The notes below the pieces were generated by a model. The model was not told the origin of the DNA, did not search any database, and was given only the letters and a program-made list of their open reading frames with translations. The position numbers were made by a program, and so were the translations under genes. Positions 54,075-63,291 of a stretch of DNA of 64,000 bases are shown piece after piece (position 1 is the stretch's first letter; every line of letters begins with the position of its first letter). The stretch comes from Saprospiraceae bacterium UBA1994 (GTDB lineage Bacteria; Bacteroidota; Bacteroidia; Chitinophagales; Saprospiraceae). The stretch covers positions 498,400-562,399 of the forward strand of contig DDCY01000029.1 in assembly GCA_002335865.1 (NCBI GenBank), written 5' to 3'.

Positions 54075-56069
54075 TCATGATTTATTTGATACAATCTCGT
54101 TAAATTTCTTGCGTCCTTTAAGATAATATGCAATCAATATAGAACCGCTATATCTACCATATCTTGATTCGTGATTAATTCTATTTCCTTTAATAAGTCT
54201 ATTGTACAGTACTCTTTTTCTTAATGTATGCGCCATACTTCGATATACAGAAAAGTGAGATTTCAGAATTGAAACTGTTGACGCAGTATTACCAGAAACC
54301 AAAAACTTTATCCCCGCGACTCCATCTAATATTAATCTTAGTGGAAATTTCCACAGCAAGGCACTAATACTTTCATTCTTTAAAAGTGTATTAAGATTGT
54401 TTCGAAAGTTGAGGAAAGTCTTATGTGGATTACCGTAATCTAATGTACCACCACCAAGATGATAAACTGTACTATTTGCACATATCATTACTTTGTATCC
54501 TGCTCTTTTTACTCTCCAACAGAAATCGATTTCTTCCATGTGAGCAAAGTAATCTTTATCAAATCCACCTAAGGCTTTGAATAGTTTTGTCCTTACTACC
54601 ATTGCTGCTCCACTTGCCCAAAAGACTTCTTCTGTAGTGTTGTATTGTCCATTATCTTCTTCTAGAGTATCGAATATTCTACCTCTACAAAAGGGATAAC
54701 CAAGAGTGTCTAACCATCCGCCTGCTGCACCTGCATATTCAAATTCATTTTTCTTTTCAAGTGATAGTATCTTGGGTTGTACTATACCTATTTCTTTGTC
54801 TGTATTCATCATATCGAATATTGGATCTAACCAATATTTCTCGACAATTACATCACTATTGAGTATTACTGTATATTTTGAATCTACATGTTTGAGCCCC
54901 CTATTGTATCCACCTGCAAAGCCATAGTTCTTCGTTAATCTAACCAACTCTAATTCTGGATGCCAATCTTCAAGGTATTCTAAAGATCCATCAGTACTTC
55001 CATTGTCGATTACAGTATAGTTTGTCAGTGCAGTACTACTATAGAGGACAGTTGGCAGATAAGACTCCAAATAATGCTCCCCATTATAGTTGAGAATCGC
55101 TACAGTACAATTTGATGATTCTATCGGTTCTTCATACTCAATATCGAATATTGTTCTCGCCGCTTTTTCGTCTTTGGCAAGTTGTGCAGTGAGAAGTCTC
55201 ATATTGTCAAACTTCTCATCTTCACGTATATAATTAATAACCTCGAGTCTTATATCTTGATCATAAATCTCATCTTTAAATTCGAATATGTTGACTTCTA
55301 TACGCTTTTCGGGTTTTACATTTGACTTTAGAGATGGACGATTTCCTATATACAACATTCCTTGGTATCGTTCATTTTCAATTACTACATAACAAGCGTA
55401 TATACCTTCTTTAGGGATAAGTTTATCTTTATCATCAACATTGATATTAGCAGTAGGATAACCAATGGATTTACCTATTTTATCTCCATGTATCACTTTA
55501 CCTTGAATGATGTAAGGTCTTATAAGGTAGCTATTTGCTGTATCTATACGACCTTCATTAAGTGCATTACGAATCTTAGTGGAGCTAATAGTAATATCTT
55601 CTAACTCCTGACGTTGAATCTGTATGATTCCAAATTGCTCATTATACTGTTTCAGTAGTTCTATATTCCCTCCGCGATTGAGTCCAAATCTATGATCATA
55701 ACCAATAACGATATATCTAGGATTAAATTTATCAATCAAGAACTTCTCAATATATTCACGCGGATTTTGTTGACTAAATTCTACAGAGAAAGGTACTATG
55801 ACTACGTGATCTAAACCTATACTTTTGAGAATAAATAACTTTTCCTCTAACGTATTGAGTAGCTGAAGCGTGTCGTCCTTAGGAAAGATGATCTTACGCG
55901 GATGTGGATGGAAGGTAACCAAGATGCTCTCACCATCAATTTCATCTGCGAGACTAAGCACGCGATCTAATATCTTGAGATGAGCACGATGCACACCATC
56001 AAAAGACCCGATCGTAACGACAGGGTTAATAAATTTGGGTAAGTTGTTTGGATCTCTATGGACCTGCAT
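54075..56069 (-). CDS. ribF: Fusion of riboflavin kinase/FAD synthetase (RibF) with a family 2 glycosyltransferase
   Basis: 664 residues in one uninterrupted frame. Residues 1-312 are RibF: FAD-synthetase motifs TIGSFDGVHRAH, FHPHPRK, GYDHRFG and SSTKIR, then flavokinase motifs GKSIGYPTANI and PKEGIYACYV. This makes FMN and FAD from riboflavin. Residues 320-664 are a GT2: VAILNYNGEHYLESYL, VIDNGSTDGSL, NYGFAGGYNRGL, VILNSDVIVE (acidic metal site), and SGAAMVVRTKLFKALGGFD, FAHMEEIDFCWRVKRAGYKV. The two halves are joined by about 8 residues. This is an unusual fusion; no link between the activities is known to me. Confidence 0.9.
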   Translation of the reverse strand: MQVHRDPNNLPKFINPVVTIGSFDGVHRAHLKILDRVLSLADEIDGESILVTFHPHPRKIIFPKDDTLQLLNTLEEKLFILKSIGLDHVVIVPFSVEFSQQNPREYIEKFLIDKFNPRYIVIGYDHRFGLNRGGNIELLKQYNEQFGIIQIQRQELEDITISSTKIRNALNEGRIDTANSYLIRPYIIQGKVIHGDKIGKSIGYPTANINVDDKDKLIPKEGIYACYVVIENERYQGMLYIGNRPSLKSNVKPEKRIEVNIFEFKDEIYDQDIRLEVINYIREDEKFDNMRLLTAQLAKDEKAARTIFDIEYEEPIESSNCTVAILNYNGEHYLESYLPTVLYSSTALTNYTVIDNGSTDGSLEYLEDWHPELELVRLTKNYGFAGGYNRGLKHVDSKYTVILNSDVIVEKYWLDPIFDMMNTDKEIGIVQPKILSLEKKNEFEYAGAAGGWLDTLGYPFCRGRIFDTLEEDNGQYNTTEEVFWASGAAMVVRTKLFKALGGFDKDYFAHMEEIDFCWRVKRAGYKVMICANSTVYHLGGGTLDYGNPHKTFLNFRNNLNTLLKNESISALLWKFPLRLILDGVAGIKFLVSGNTASTVSILKSHFSVYRSMAHTLRKRVLYNRLIKGNRINHESRYGRYSGSILIAYYLKGRKKFNEIVSNKS

Positions 56070-56320
56070 ATATAGTAATAAACTTTGCTTAGGTAAAGAT
56101 AGAATAAAGTCGAAGATTCTGAGGTAGAGTTACTATATCAAAGTCAATTTGAATTAAAGAATTAAATGTTTCGGAAGGGATAAATCTATGAACCTCCATT
56201 CCTTCTGCTGCGTCACTGTTTCAAACACTATAATTAGAAGGACAGTTATGGTAAAAAGATAGGTCGAAAGCCTATTTTTACGAATCGATCAACAAAGGCC
56301 TATTGAAGGCTATATAAGTA

Positions 56321-57412
56321 ATGATAGACAACAATAAAATAGTAGACATTCTTCGCACAGTAATGGATCCGGTAACTGGACAAGACATCGTTTCCATGAA
56401 AATGGTTGAAGGACTTAGTATCAATGGTGAGGTAGTTAATTTCAGTATCAATGTGCCTAATTTAGATGCAAATATCAAATCGCAACTCAACTTTGCATGT
56501 ATTGGAGCAATCAATACGGAATATCCGAATGCAGATGTAAATATACATATCGTACCGCAGCAAGGCAATACTAAAGGTAAGACCAATACGCTTAATCAGA
56601 TAAAGAACGTATTAGCAGTAGCTTCTGGTAAAGGTGGCGTAGGTAAGTCGACAGTAAGTGTTAATATGGCATTAGGTCTGGCACAAAAAGGTTACAAAGT
56701 AGGATTGATAGATGCAGATCTCTATGGGCCGTCTATACCCACTATGTTAGGCTTACAAGGTCAACGCCCTAAAGTAAAGTTGCTTTACGGACAAAACAAA
56801 TTAGAACCTCTAGAGGCTCACGGTATATATACTATATCCATTGGGTTTATCATTGAGCCAGAACAAGCAGTAGTATTGAGAGGTCCCAGATTAGGTGGTA
56901 TCATCAAGCAATTTATCAATGATTGTTTATGGCCTGAACTAGATTTCTTAGTGATAGATCTACCTCCAGGAACAGGAGATATACAACTGACGTTAGTACA
57001 GACGATACCAGTGACAGGAGTAGTGATGGTCACCACACCTCAAGATGTAGCAGTAATAGATGCAGTCAAGGCAATGAATATGTTCCAATTGGATAATGTG
57101 AAAGTACCTATCTTAGGTGTTGTAGAGAACATGGCTTGGTTCACTCCGGCCGAACTCCCTGAAAACAAATACATGATATTTGGCGATGGTGGTGGCCAAA
57201 AGTTAGCTGAGTTAGCAATGACTGAAGTTATCGGTCAAATACCTTTAGTACAAGCAGTAAGAGAAGGTGGAGATCAAGGGAAGCCTATAATAACTCAGAT
57301 GGATCATCCTGCGAGACAATATTTTGTAACTTCTACCGAGAATCTAATGAAGCAAGTGGAGAAGCGTAATAAGGACAAAGAAGCGACTACTGTGGTAAAG
57401 ATGGTGAACTAA
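56321..57412 (+). CDS. mrp: Mrp/ApbC-type iron-sulfur cluster carrier ATPase
   Basis: 363 residues. An N-terminal MIP18 (DUF59) domain (about 1-85, VDILRTVMDPVTGQDI) precedes the P-loop ATPase domain with VASGKGGVGKSTVSVNMALGLAQKG (Walker A), DADLYGPSIPTMLG, and the LDFLVIDLPPGTGD block. The ENMAWFTPAELPENKYMIFGDGGG region is typical of the Bacteroidota versions, which lack the CxxC pair of many Mrp proteins. It hands Fe-S clusters to apo-proteins. The NifU-like gene follows 150 bases later. A possible hairpin with a T run lies at 57431-57455. Confidence 0.93.
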   Translation: MIDNNKIVDILRTVMDPVTGQDIVSMKMVEGLSINGEVVNFSINVPNLDANIKSQLNFACIGAINTEYPNADVNIHIVPQQGNTKGKTNTLNQIKNVLAVASGKGGVGKSTVSVNMALGLAQKGYKVGLIDADLYGPSIPTMLGLQGQRPKVKLLYGQNKLEPLEAHGIYTISIGFIIEPEQAVVLRGPRLGGIIKQFINDCLWPELDFLVIDLPPGTGDIQLTLVQTIPVTGVVMVTTPQDVAVIDAVKAMNMFQLDNVKVPILGVVENMAWFTPAELPENKYMIFGDGGGQKLAELAMTEVIGQIPLVQAVREGGDQGKPIITQMDHPARQYFVTSTENLMKQVEKRNKDKEATTVVKMVN

Positions 57413-57550
57413 TATGATAGCCGATCTTGCCATCCTTAAATTAAGATGATTTTTGATGTCCTATTGTTTCTAGATAAAATATTAAGATTACTGAGTTATA
57501 ATTTTTTTTAAGAACTTTCTTCTAAACCGACGCCCTAACTAACAAATTAG

Positions 57551-57558
57551 TAAATTTG
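57551..57558 (+). promoter_or_regulatory. -7 element immediately before the NifU-like gene
   Basis: TAAATTTG matches TAnnTTTG and, as in pgpA, is followed by exactly four bases and then ATG. A start very close to the ATG would give a leaderless or short-leader mRNA. Confidence 0.45.
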
Positions 57559-57562
57559 CAAT

Positions 57563-57820
57563 ATGTCATTAACAATAGATAAACTATTGATGGATCAAAT
57601 CAATGCCGCACTAGATGAAATCAGACCACACCTTATCGTGGATGGAGGTAATATCGAGGTGGTAGAACTCACAGACGATATGGAACTCAAAGTGAAGTGG
57701 ATGGGTAATTGTGAATTTTGCTCAATGTCAGCGATGACTATGAAAGCAGGAGTAGAGCAAGCTATTAGGCAGAAGCTTCCACAAATAAAGAAGGTAACAG
57801 CTATCAACGGTGTAGCATAA
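57563..57820 (+). CDS. NifU-like Fe-S scaffold protein (C-terminal NifU domain)
   Basis: 85 residues, only the NifU C-terminal domain. The CxxC motif GNCEFCSMSAMTMKAGVEQAI carries the cluster; upstream is the conserved HLIVDGGNIEVVEL. It builds or transfers Fe-S clusters and sits after mrp and before pyrF. The start codon is supported by a -7 element 12 bases upstream. Confidence 0.93.
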   Translation: MSLTIDKLLMDQINAALDEIRPHLIVDGGNIEVVELTDDMELKVKWMGNCEFCSMSAMTMKAGVEQAIRQKLPQIKKVTAINGVA

Positions 57821-57833
57821 ATATCCATTTCCT

Positions 57834-58640
57834 ATGAATAGATTAGGACTATATAATGAGATCAAGAAAAAGCAATCTTATCTTTGTGTAGGATTAGATA
57901 CAGACCTATCACGAATTCCTAAGCATTTACTCTCAGAGCCAGATCCGATATTCGCGTTCAATAAAGCAATCATAGATACTACCAAAAATCATTGTGTAGC
58001 CTACAAGCCAAATATAGCTTTTTATGAAGCACTCGGTCCAAAAGGGTGGGAGAGCCTAGAAAAGACTATGGACTATATCCCGGACAACATATTTACTATA
58101 GCTGATGCTAAACGAGGAGATATAGGTAACACATCTAGGAAGTACGCAGAGACATTCTTCTCATATTTTAACTTTGATTCGGTCACGATCGCCCCATATA
58201 TGGGAATCGATTCAGTTTCTCCCTTCTTAGATTTTGATGATAAATGGGTAATCCTCCTTGGTCTTACTTCTAATAAAGGAAGCAATGACTTCCAACACCT
58301 TATTTCTAATGGTAAACCACTTCACGAGCATGTCATCGAAAAAGCACAATCGTGGGGAAATCCTAACAATCTAATGTTTGTATTAGGTGCTACACATCCA
58401 GAAAATTTCAAAGGACTCAGAGCCCTAGCTGAAGATTACTTCTTTTTAGTACCCGGTGTAGGTGCGCAAGGTGGAAGTCTATCTGGTGTAAGTGAGCATA
58501 GTATGAATGACCATTGTGGTCTATTAGTCAATAGCTCCCGAGGTATCATTTATGCCGGTGGTGATAGCGAAGACTTTGCTGAAGTTGCAGGACAAAAGGC
58601 TAAAGAATTGGCTAGTGAGATGAGTGAATTATTAAAGTAA
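57834..58640 (+). CDS. pyrF: Orotidine 5'-phosphate decarboxylase, long (type 2)
   Basis: 268 residues, the long bacterial form. PyrF decarboxylates OMP to UMP in pyrimidine synthesis. Active-site residues DAKRGDIGNTSRKYA (Lys93 and Asp96), CVAYKPNIAFYEALGPKGWE, and VGLDTDLSRIPK identify it. It starts 13 bases after the NifU-like gene, so it is in the same transcript. Confidence 0.95.
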   Translation: MNRLGLYNEIKKKQSYLCVGLDTDLSRIPKHLLSEPDPIFAFNKAIIDTTKNHCVAYKPNIAFYEALGPKGWESLEKTMDYIPDNIFTIADAKRGDIGNTSRKYAETFFSYFNFDSVTIAPYMGIDSVSPFLDFDDKWVILLGLTSNKGSNDFQHLISNGKPLHEHVIEKAQSWGNPNNLMFVLGATHPENFKGLRALAEDYFFLVPGVGAQGGSLSGVSEHSMNDHCGLLVNSSRGIIYAGGDSEDFAEVAGQKAKELASEMSELLK

Positions 58641-58752
58641 TCCTCCGATTCCTAAAACAGAAATCAACTTTTTGAAATATTCCTACTCCTACATTTAGCT
58701 TTCTTGATATTTGTATTCTTTAATATTGAGTAAAATAAATAGACAAATCAGG

Positions 58753-59030
58753 ATGAAAAAGAATCTTTTATTACTCTCTAAATGCATTTTCTTCATTCTA
58801 TTTACAAGTATTTCACAAGATTGTCTTCCTACAGGGATGAAACGTGAAACTCAAAGGCAAATAGATTATTTCCACTTAACTATCCTAGTTGTTTTGAAAT
58901 AATTGGGAACATACTAACATAAAGCGTCAATACTAATAGTGTGTCAAATCTTGACAGATAATCACAAATTATTTCTATTGAGGGATATTTAAGAATAAGG
59001 AAAAATAATTCACTGTTTATGAGTATTAAA
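58753..59030 (+). pseudogene. Decayed 5' part of a secreted receptor-L-domain / leucine-rich surface protein
   Basis: A 50-codon frame starts MKKNLLLLSKCIFFILF (a signal peptide) and continues SISQDCLPTGM, TQRQIDYFHLT, which matches the start of Bacteroidota surface proteins with a CLPxGI...TQxQID. The frame then ends at 58902, but shifting one base after 58880 gives YPSCFEIIGNILT, the expected next block, followed by a stop at 58920 and SVNTNSVSNLDR, a stop, then IISIEGYLRIRKNNSL. At least one frameshift and two stops have accumulated, so this is a dead fragment. It is the only content of the 417-base gap between pyrF and the SUI1 gene. Confidence 0.75.
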
Positions 59031-59057
59031 TTTTATTCCCTTTATATTCTAGAAAGA

Positions 59058-59420
59058 CTATCCTCCGCTCTTCTTACAGTCTGTGTATCCTTGTTCTATC
59101 AAATACTGAATCACTTTATCTCGATGGTCGCCTTGGACGATGACTTCTCCGTTTTTTACACTTCCACCGACACCACAAATTTTCTTGAGTCTTTTCCCTA
59201 GTTCTGAAATATATCCTTCAGATTCATCTAGCCCTTTTATAAGAGTAACAGATTTGCCTCCACGGCGTTTTTTATCTAGCAATACACGGATACGTTGCTT
59301 GTTTTTGGTGCTAGAATCAATTGAAGATTCTTCTTTTGGTAAATCAGGTGCATTCTCTGGATTTCCTAGAGATTGAAATGCATCCCAAGTTAGTGCTTGT
59401 TGTTTATTCTTTTTAGACAT
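59058..59420 (-). CDS. yciH: SUI1/eIF1-like translation initiation factor
   Basis: 120 residues. The SUI1 domain covers about 45-115: IRVLLDKKRRGGKSVTLIKGLD, then LGKRLKKICGVGGSVKNGEVIVQGDHRDKV. Bacterial relatives (YciH) bind the small ribosomal subunit and affect start-codon choice; they are present in many Bacteroidota. The first 40 residues are less conserved. It follows the serine hydrolase by nine bases and is likely co-transcribed. Confidence 0.92.
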   Translation of the reverse strand: MSKKNKQQALTWDAFQSLGNPENAPDLPKEESSIDSSTKNKQRIRVLLDKKRRGGKSVTLIKGLDESEGYISELGKRLKKICGVGGSVKNGEVIVQGDHRDKVIQYLIEQGYTDCKKSGG

Positions 59421-59429
59421 TAAGTTATA

Positions 59430-60542
59430 TTATACTTTTCGTTTCCAATTGTAGTTAATCAAGCGGAGTACTTGTAGACCAAGATCTTCAGTACCAAGTA
59501 CACTATTTGATAATATAATAACAGCCGTTTTAGTTTCCTTGACAAAAGCAATAAATGCATTATGCCCAGATGTACGTCCTGTATAGGTAAAGATAGGATA
59601 CCCATCTTTGTTTCTTGAAAAGACTTGCCATCCATAAGCGCTCGATATAGATTCATTTAGGCTGTTAGGTACTTGTATCTCCTGTGCTTTAGATATCACA
59701 TTGGATAGACCTCCTTGAATATCATCATTCACTTGAAAATTGATATACGAGCATAAGTCTTGAGCAGTAGACTTTACACCTTCCGATGCCAAAAAGCTTT
59801 TAAACATCCAAGGTTCTGTTATTCGACTCGCTTTATCATATCCAGGACTGAGGTCAATATCTGATTCTTTGTTCCAAGTCATGAATGTATTATCCATTTT
59901 CATTGGATTGAAGATATATTTTCGCATCAATTGCTGTAACACTGACCCAGTAGCCTTTTCTAATATGATCTCTAAAAGCGCGTAATTAGTATGTGAATAT
60001 TTAATTCTAGGTTCATCATCTAAAATATATCCAGAGTAGTAGTTCAATAGATCTCCCTTATCATAATTCTTATATGGATTCTGTGGATTTTTCATCTTGC
60101 GGCCAAATAGATCTGGATACTTTGGAAAACCAGAAGTATGAACTAGAAGATCATGAATAGTAATATTCCCAAGTCTTGGATTTTGGTGATTACGGTCTAA
60201 GTAATTATTGACCGGATCTTTGAGGCTGAAATATCCACGCTCTTCCAATGCAAGCGTAAGGAGGGCAGTGAAGGACTTGGTAATACTGCCTACTTCGTAT
60301 ATATCATACGCAGTAGGTAATGAAGGGCTATCAGAGTAAATATTACCATACGATATGTGAAACGTACTATCTTGATCGATTATAGATATGATGAAGCCAG
60401 GATTGTTATCTATATCTAGCTCCGTATCATACTTGATGATCTTATCGATCTCAGATCTCAACTCTGGAATCTGAGCGGAAAAGGTCACAACAGTTAAGGA
60501 AGTCAACAATACAGACAATATAAAATGTGATAGACCTCTCAT
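59430..60542 (-). CDS. Secreted serine hydrolase (beta-lactamase / D-alanyl-D-alanine carboxypeptidase-like)
   Basis: 370 residues from the ATG at 60542, chosen because the signal MRGLSHFILSVLLTSLTVVTFSAQ then starts the protein; a longer frame begins at 60581. The catalytic SxxK is in EVGSITKSFTALL. The second motif reads YSHTNYALL, where most relatives have YSN, and a TGRTSGHN block lies near the third motif. These enzymes cleave amide or ester bonds in the periplasm. First gene of a unit with SUI1. The substrate is unknown. Confidence 0.87.
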   Translation of the reverse strand: MRGLSHFILSVLLTSLTVVTFSAQIPELRSEIDKIIKYDTELDIDNNPGFIISIIDQDSTFHISYGNIYSDSPSLPTAYDIYEVGSITKSFTALLTLALEERGYFSLKDPVNNYLDRNHQNPRLGNITIHDLLVHTSGFPKYPDLFGRKMKNPQNPYKNYDKGDLLNYYSGYILDDEPRIKYSHTNYALLEIILEKATGSVLQQLMRKYIFNPMKMDNTFMTWNKESDIDLSPGYDKASRITEPWMFKSFLASEGVKSTAQDLCSYINFQVNDDIQGGLSNVISKAQEIQVPNSLNESISSAYGWQVFSRNKDGYPIFTYTGRTSGHNAFIAFVKETKTAVIILSNSVLGTEDLGLQVLRLINYNWKRKV

Positions 60543-60611
60543 ATATTCGTCAAGATAAGGCTTTTGAATAATTGATTCCAACTAATTCGTCAAAATATGA
60601 ATGAATTAACA

Positions 60612-61103
60612 CTATATATCAAGCCATATCTCTGTGGCACCACCATCATTCTTATCAAATATATATCGCACTTTATAGAAATCTTTTAGCATCTCTAGTG
60701 TCTCGGATTTGAGCACTCCTGATCCTTTACCATGGATTATAAGAATTTTAGAACGATTATTTTCAATTGCATCTTCGACAAATTGTCTGGCTTTCTCTAT
60801 CTGGAAATCAAGGATGCGAGACTGTTCTTGATGCTCCATGTGCGGAGCTAGTATATTGAGATGTAGATCTAAAGTATCGTTGAATTTTATTTTTGACTTA
60901 AGCACCACCTCATCTTCAAATGCAATTTTCACCTCTTGCTTAGGCTGCGTATACGTCCTTATATTAGATTTATCGGCAGAGATTTTATTCCCTTTACAAT
61001 CTATAATCACAATGGACCCTTTATGACTATCATATTTACCTACTATCCCTGTGGATATTACTTGGAGCGTATCGCCTACCCAGAGTTCATTTGGATTAAT
61101 CAT
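60612..61103 (-). CDS. Smr-domain protein
   Basis: 163 residues. The C-terminal Smr nicking domain has FNDTLDLHLNIL and ILIIHGKGSGVLKSETLEMLKDF, the LDLH and HGKGSG motifs of MutS2-like Smr proteins, which are reported to act on nucleic acids or ribosomes. The N-terminal half (KOW-like, VGDTLQVISTGIVGKYDSHKG) resembles the small beta domain in MutS2. No MutS ATPase is fused. Function uncertain. Confidence 0.85.
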   Translation of the reverse strand: MINPNELWVGDTLQVISTGIVGKYDSHKGSIVIIDCKGNKISADKSNIRTYTQPKQEVKIAFEDEVVLKSKIKFNDTLDLHLNILAPHMEHQEQSRILDFQIEKARQFVEDAIENNRSKILIIHGKGSGVLKSETLEMLKDFYKVRYIFDKNDGGATEIWLDI

Positions 61104-61279
61104 TATATATATTGATTTAAATACTGATTAGTATAGAAGTATTTGAAAGACTTATTGAACAAAACTAATTTTCAAAGGGATTAACTTATTTCAAGATCAT
61201 AGTTTTTTGTTAAACAAACCTAAAATGAAGTTAAGAAAAGTAATACGTTTTATCGTTACCAAAAGTTTAAAACGATAAA

Positions 61280-61747
61280 CTACAACAATGGTAGAGCGGA
61301 CACATTCTTAATCTCTGTCATTACAAAAGAACTCTGTACTTTTCCAATATTCTTGATAGAAGCCAACTTTTCACTAATAAATAGTTGGTAGTCATTCATA
61401 TCCTCTACGTAAATCTTTAGAAGATAATCAAATAGACCTGCTATATGATAGCACTCAATAACCTCACTTAGTAGCTGTACATCGTTAACAAACTGTTGGA
61501 TGTGCTCTTTATGATGCGTCTCTAGTGTCACCGTACAATAAGCTATTAAGTTAAAACCCATCATCTTACTATCTACGATTGCTGTATAACCTTTGATGTA
61601 ACCTGTCCTCTCCAATCGTTTGATTCTATCAAAAATAGGTGTAGTAGACATATTAAGCTGAGCTGCAATATCCTTAATAGTCATCTTAGCATCTTGCTCT
61701 AGTAAGTTGATGATTCTACGGTCAGTAGCATCTAGATTATAAGTCAT
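61280..61747 (-). CDS. Lrp/AsnC family transcriptional regulator
   Basis: 155 residues, typical. The N-terminal helix-turn-helix (LDATDRRIINLLEQDAKMTIKDIAAQLNMSTTPIFDRIKRLE-like) is followed by the RAM ligand-binding domain (YTAIVDSKMMGFNLIAYCTV, HIAGLFDYLLKIYVEDM). It senses amino acids and likely regulates the divergent PLP lyase across a 166-base gap that has a palindrome. Which amino acid it senses is unknown. Confidence 0.95.
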   Translation of the reverse strand: MTYNLDATDRRIINLLEQDAKMTIKDIAAQLNMSTTPIFDRIKRLERTGYIKGYTAIVDSKMMGFNLIAYCTVTLETHHKEHIQQFVNDVQLLSEVIECYHIAGLFDYLLKIYVEDMNDYQLFISEKLASIKNIGKVQSSFVMTEIKNVSALPLL

Positions 61748-61806
61748 AGCGAATATTTTTCTGTATTGATGATTATTAATTACTTATAACATGCAAAATA
61801 TTCTTT

Positions 61807-61828
61807 TTATTCCATATATATTGAATAA
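61807..61828. promoter_or_regulatory. 22-base near-perfect palindrome between Lrp regulator and PLP lyase
   Basis: TTATTC-x-ATAT mirrored, 10 of 11 pairs matching. AT-rich and of the length of Lrp/AsnC operators; it lies 59 bases from the regulator start and 85 from the lyase start, so it could control both. Confidence 0.55.
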
Positions 61829-61913
61829 TAGTCTTTATATCAACTTATACCCAGAAAATTAATATAAGTAATTCTAAATTTAAGAATAATATTTCATCAA
61901 AACCCAGTACGCT

Positions 61914-63191
61914 ATGAAGAACAACAGTCACAACTATTCACCGGAAAGTTTGATGATGAGCTACGGCTACAAACCAGAACTCTCGGAAGGAGCCATAAAA
62001 CCACCTATTTTTCAAACATCTACTTTTGTATTTAAGACTGCCGAAGAAGGTAAAGCATTCTTCGAAGTAGCTTATGGATTGAGAAGTAAAGGAGAAAATG
62101 AAGAGCAAGGATTGATTTATAGTAGAATCAATAATCCTAATCTGGAGATACTGGAAAATAGATTATGCCTTTGGGATCGATCGGATGATTGTGCAGTATT
62201 TGAAAGTGGTATGTCTGCTATAAGTACTGTATTAATGGAATTTCTCAAGCCTGGAGATCTTCTAGTATACAGCTCTCCAGTATATGGCGGTACCGATCAT
62301 TTTATAAATCATCTTCTTCCTCGTATTGGAGTAGAGTCTGTAGGTATCCGAGCTGATCACAATAAAAAAGACATTATAGAAATGATAGAAGCTACGGGCA
62401 AAGCGGATAAGCTTGCAATGATCTATCTAGAAACGCCTGCCAATCCTACTAATGCAGTGATGGATATTAGTATGTGTAGAGAAATCGGCGATATGTATAA
62501 GACTGAAGAAAAAGAGGTCATTCTCGCAGTAGACAATACATATATGGGACCTATATGGTGCCATCCTATGGAGCATGGAGCGCATCTAGTCATTTACTCA
62601 GCCACCAAGTATATCGGAGGACATAGTGACCTTATCGCAGGAGCCGTACTGGGAAAACAAGAACATATGAATAGAGTGAAAATTCTTAGGACTTTCCTTG
62701 GCAATATGGCAAGCCCTAATACATGTTGGTTACTCACTAGAAGTCTCGAGACACTAAAAATTCGTATGGATCAGCAAATGCAAAATGCTAAGGCTGTTGC
62801 CCAAAAGTTTAGAGATCATGATATGATCACTAAGGTTCATTATTTAGATCTTTTGGAGCCTAATAGTAGATCTTACGATATATACAAAAGACAATACAGC
62901 TCACCCGGAGCAATGATATCTATAGAAATAAAAGGTGGAGAAGCTGAAGCATTTAAGTTTCTCAATGCATTAAATTTATTTAAATTGGCTGTAAGTCTTG
63001 GAGGCACCGAGAGTCTTGCACAGCATCCTTGCAGTATGACTCATGCCGGAGTAGATCCTATCGCTAAAATCCAAATGGGTATCACTGAAAATCTCGTAAG
63101 GCTATCCATTGGAATAGAAAATGAATCTGATTTGATATGGGATATAGAGCAAGCATTGGAGTCGATTAAGAATATGTCTGTCAGAATGTAA
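61914..63191 (+). CDS. PLP-dependent Cys/Met metabolism enzyme (cystathionine gamma-synthase / methionine gamma-lyase family)
   Basis: 425 residues. The PLP lysine is Lys232 in SATKYIGGHSDLIAGAV; other marks are SPVYGGTDHF, YSRINNPNLEILE and LGGTESLAQHPCSMTHAG. The family splits or forms C-S bonds in methionine and cysteine metabolism. Divergent transcription from an Lrp-type regulator fits amino-acid control. The sub-class (gamma-synthase, gamma-lyase or cystathionine lyase) cannot be fixed from sequence alone. Confidence 0.88.
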   Translation: MKNNSHNYSPESLMMSYGYKPELSEGAIKPPIFQTSTFVFKTAEEGKAFFEVAYGLRSKGENEEQGLIYSRINNPNLEILENRLCLWDRSDDCAVFESGMSAISTVLMEFLKPGDLLVYSSPVYGGTDHFINHLLPRIGVESVGIRADHNKKDIIEMIEATGKADKLAMIYLETPANPTNAVMDISMCREIGDMYKTEEKEVILAVDNTYMGPIWCHPMEHGAHLVIYSATKYIGGHSDLIAGAVLGKQEHMNRVKILRTFLGNMASPNTCWLLTRSLETLKIRMDQQMQNAKAVAQKFRDHDMITKVHYLDLLEPNSRSYDIYKRQYSSPGAMISIEIKGGEAEAFKFLNALNLFKLAVSLGGTESLAQHPCSMTHAGVDPIAKIQMGITENLVRLSIGIENESDLIWDIEQALESIKNMSVRM

Positions 63192-63291
63192 CTGCAGTTT
63201 AACAGATTTATAAATTATTTTAGAAGTATATATGGATTTTATGATAAAATCTATGTGTAATATTTTTATATAAAATTCATCTTTTTACTTC

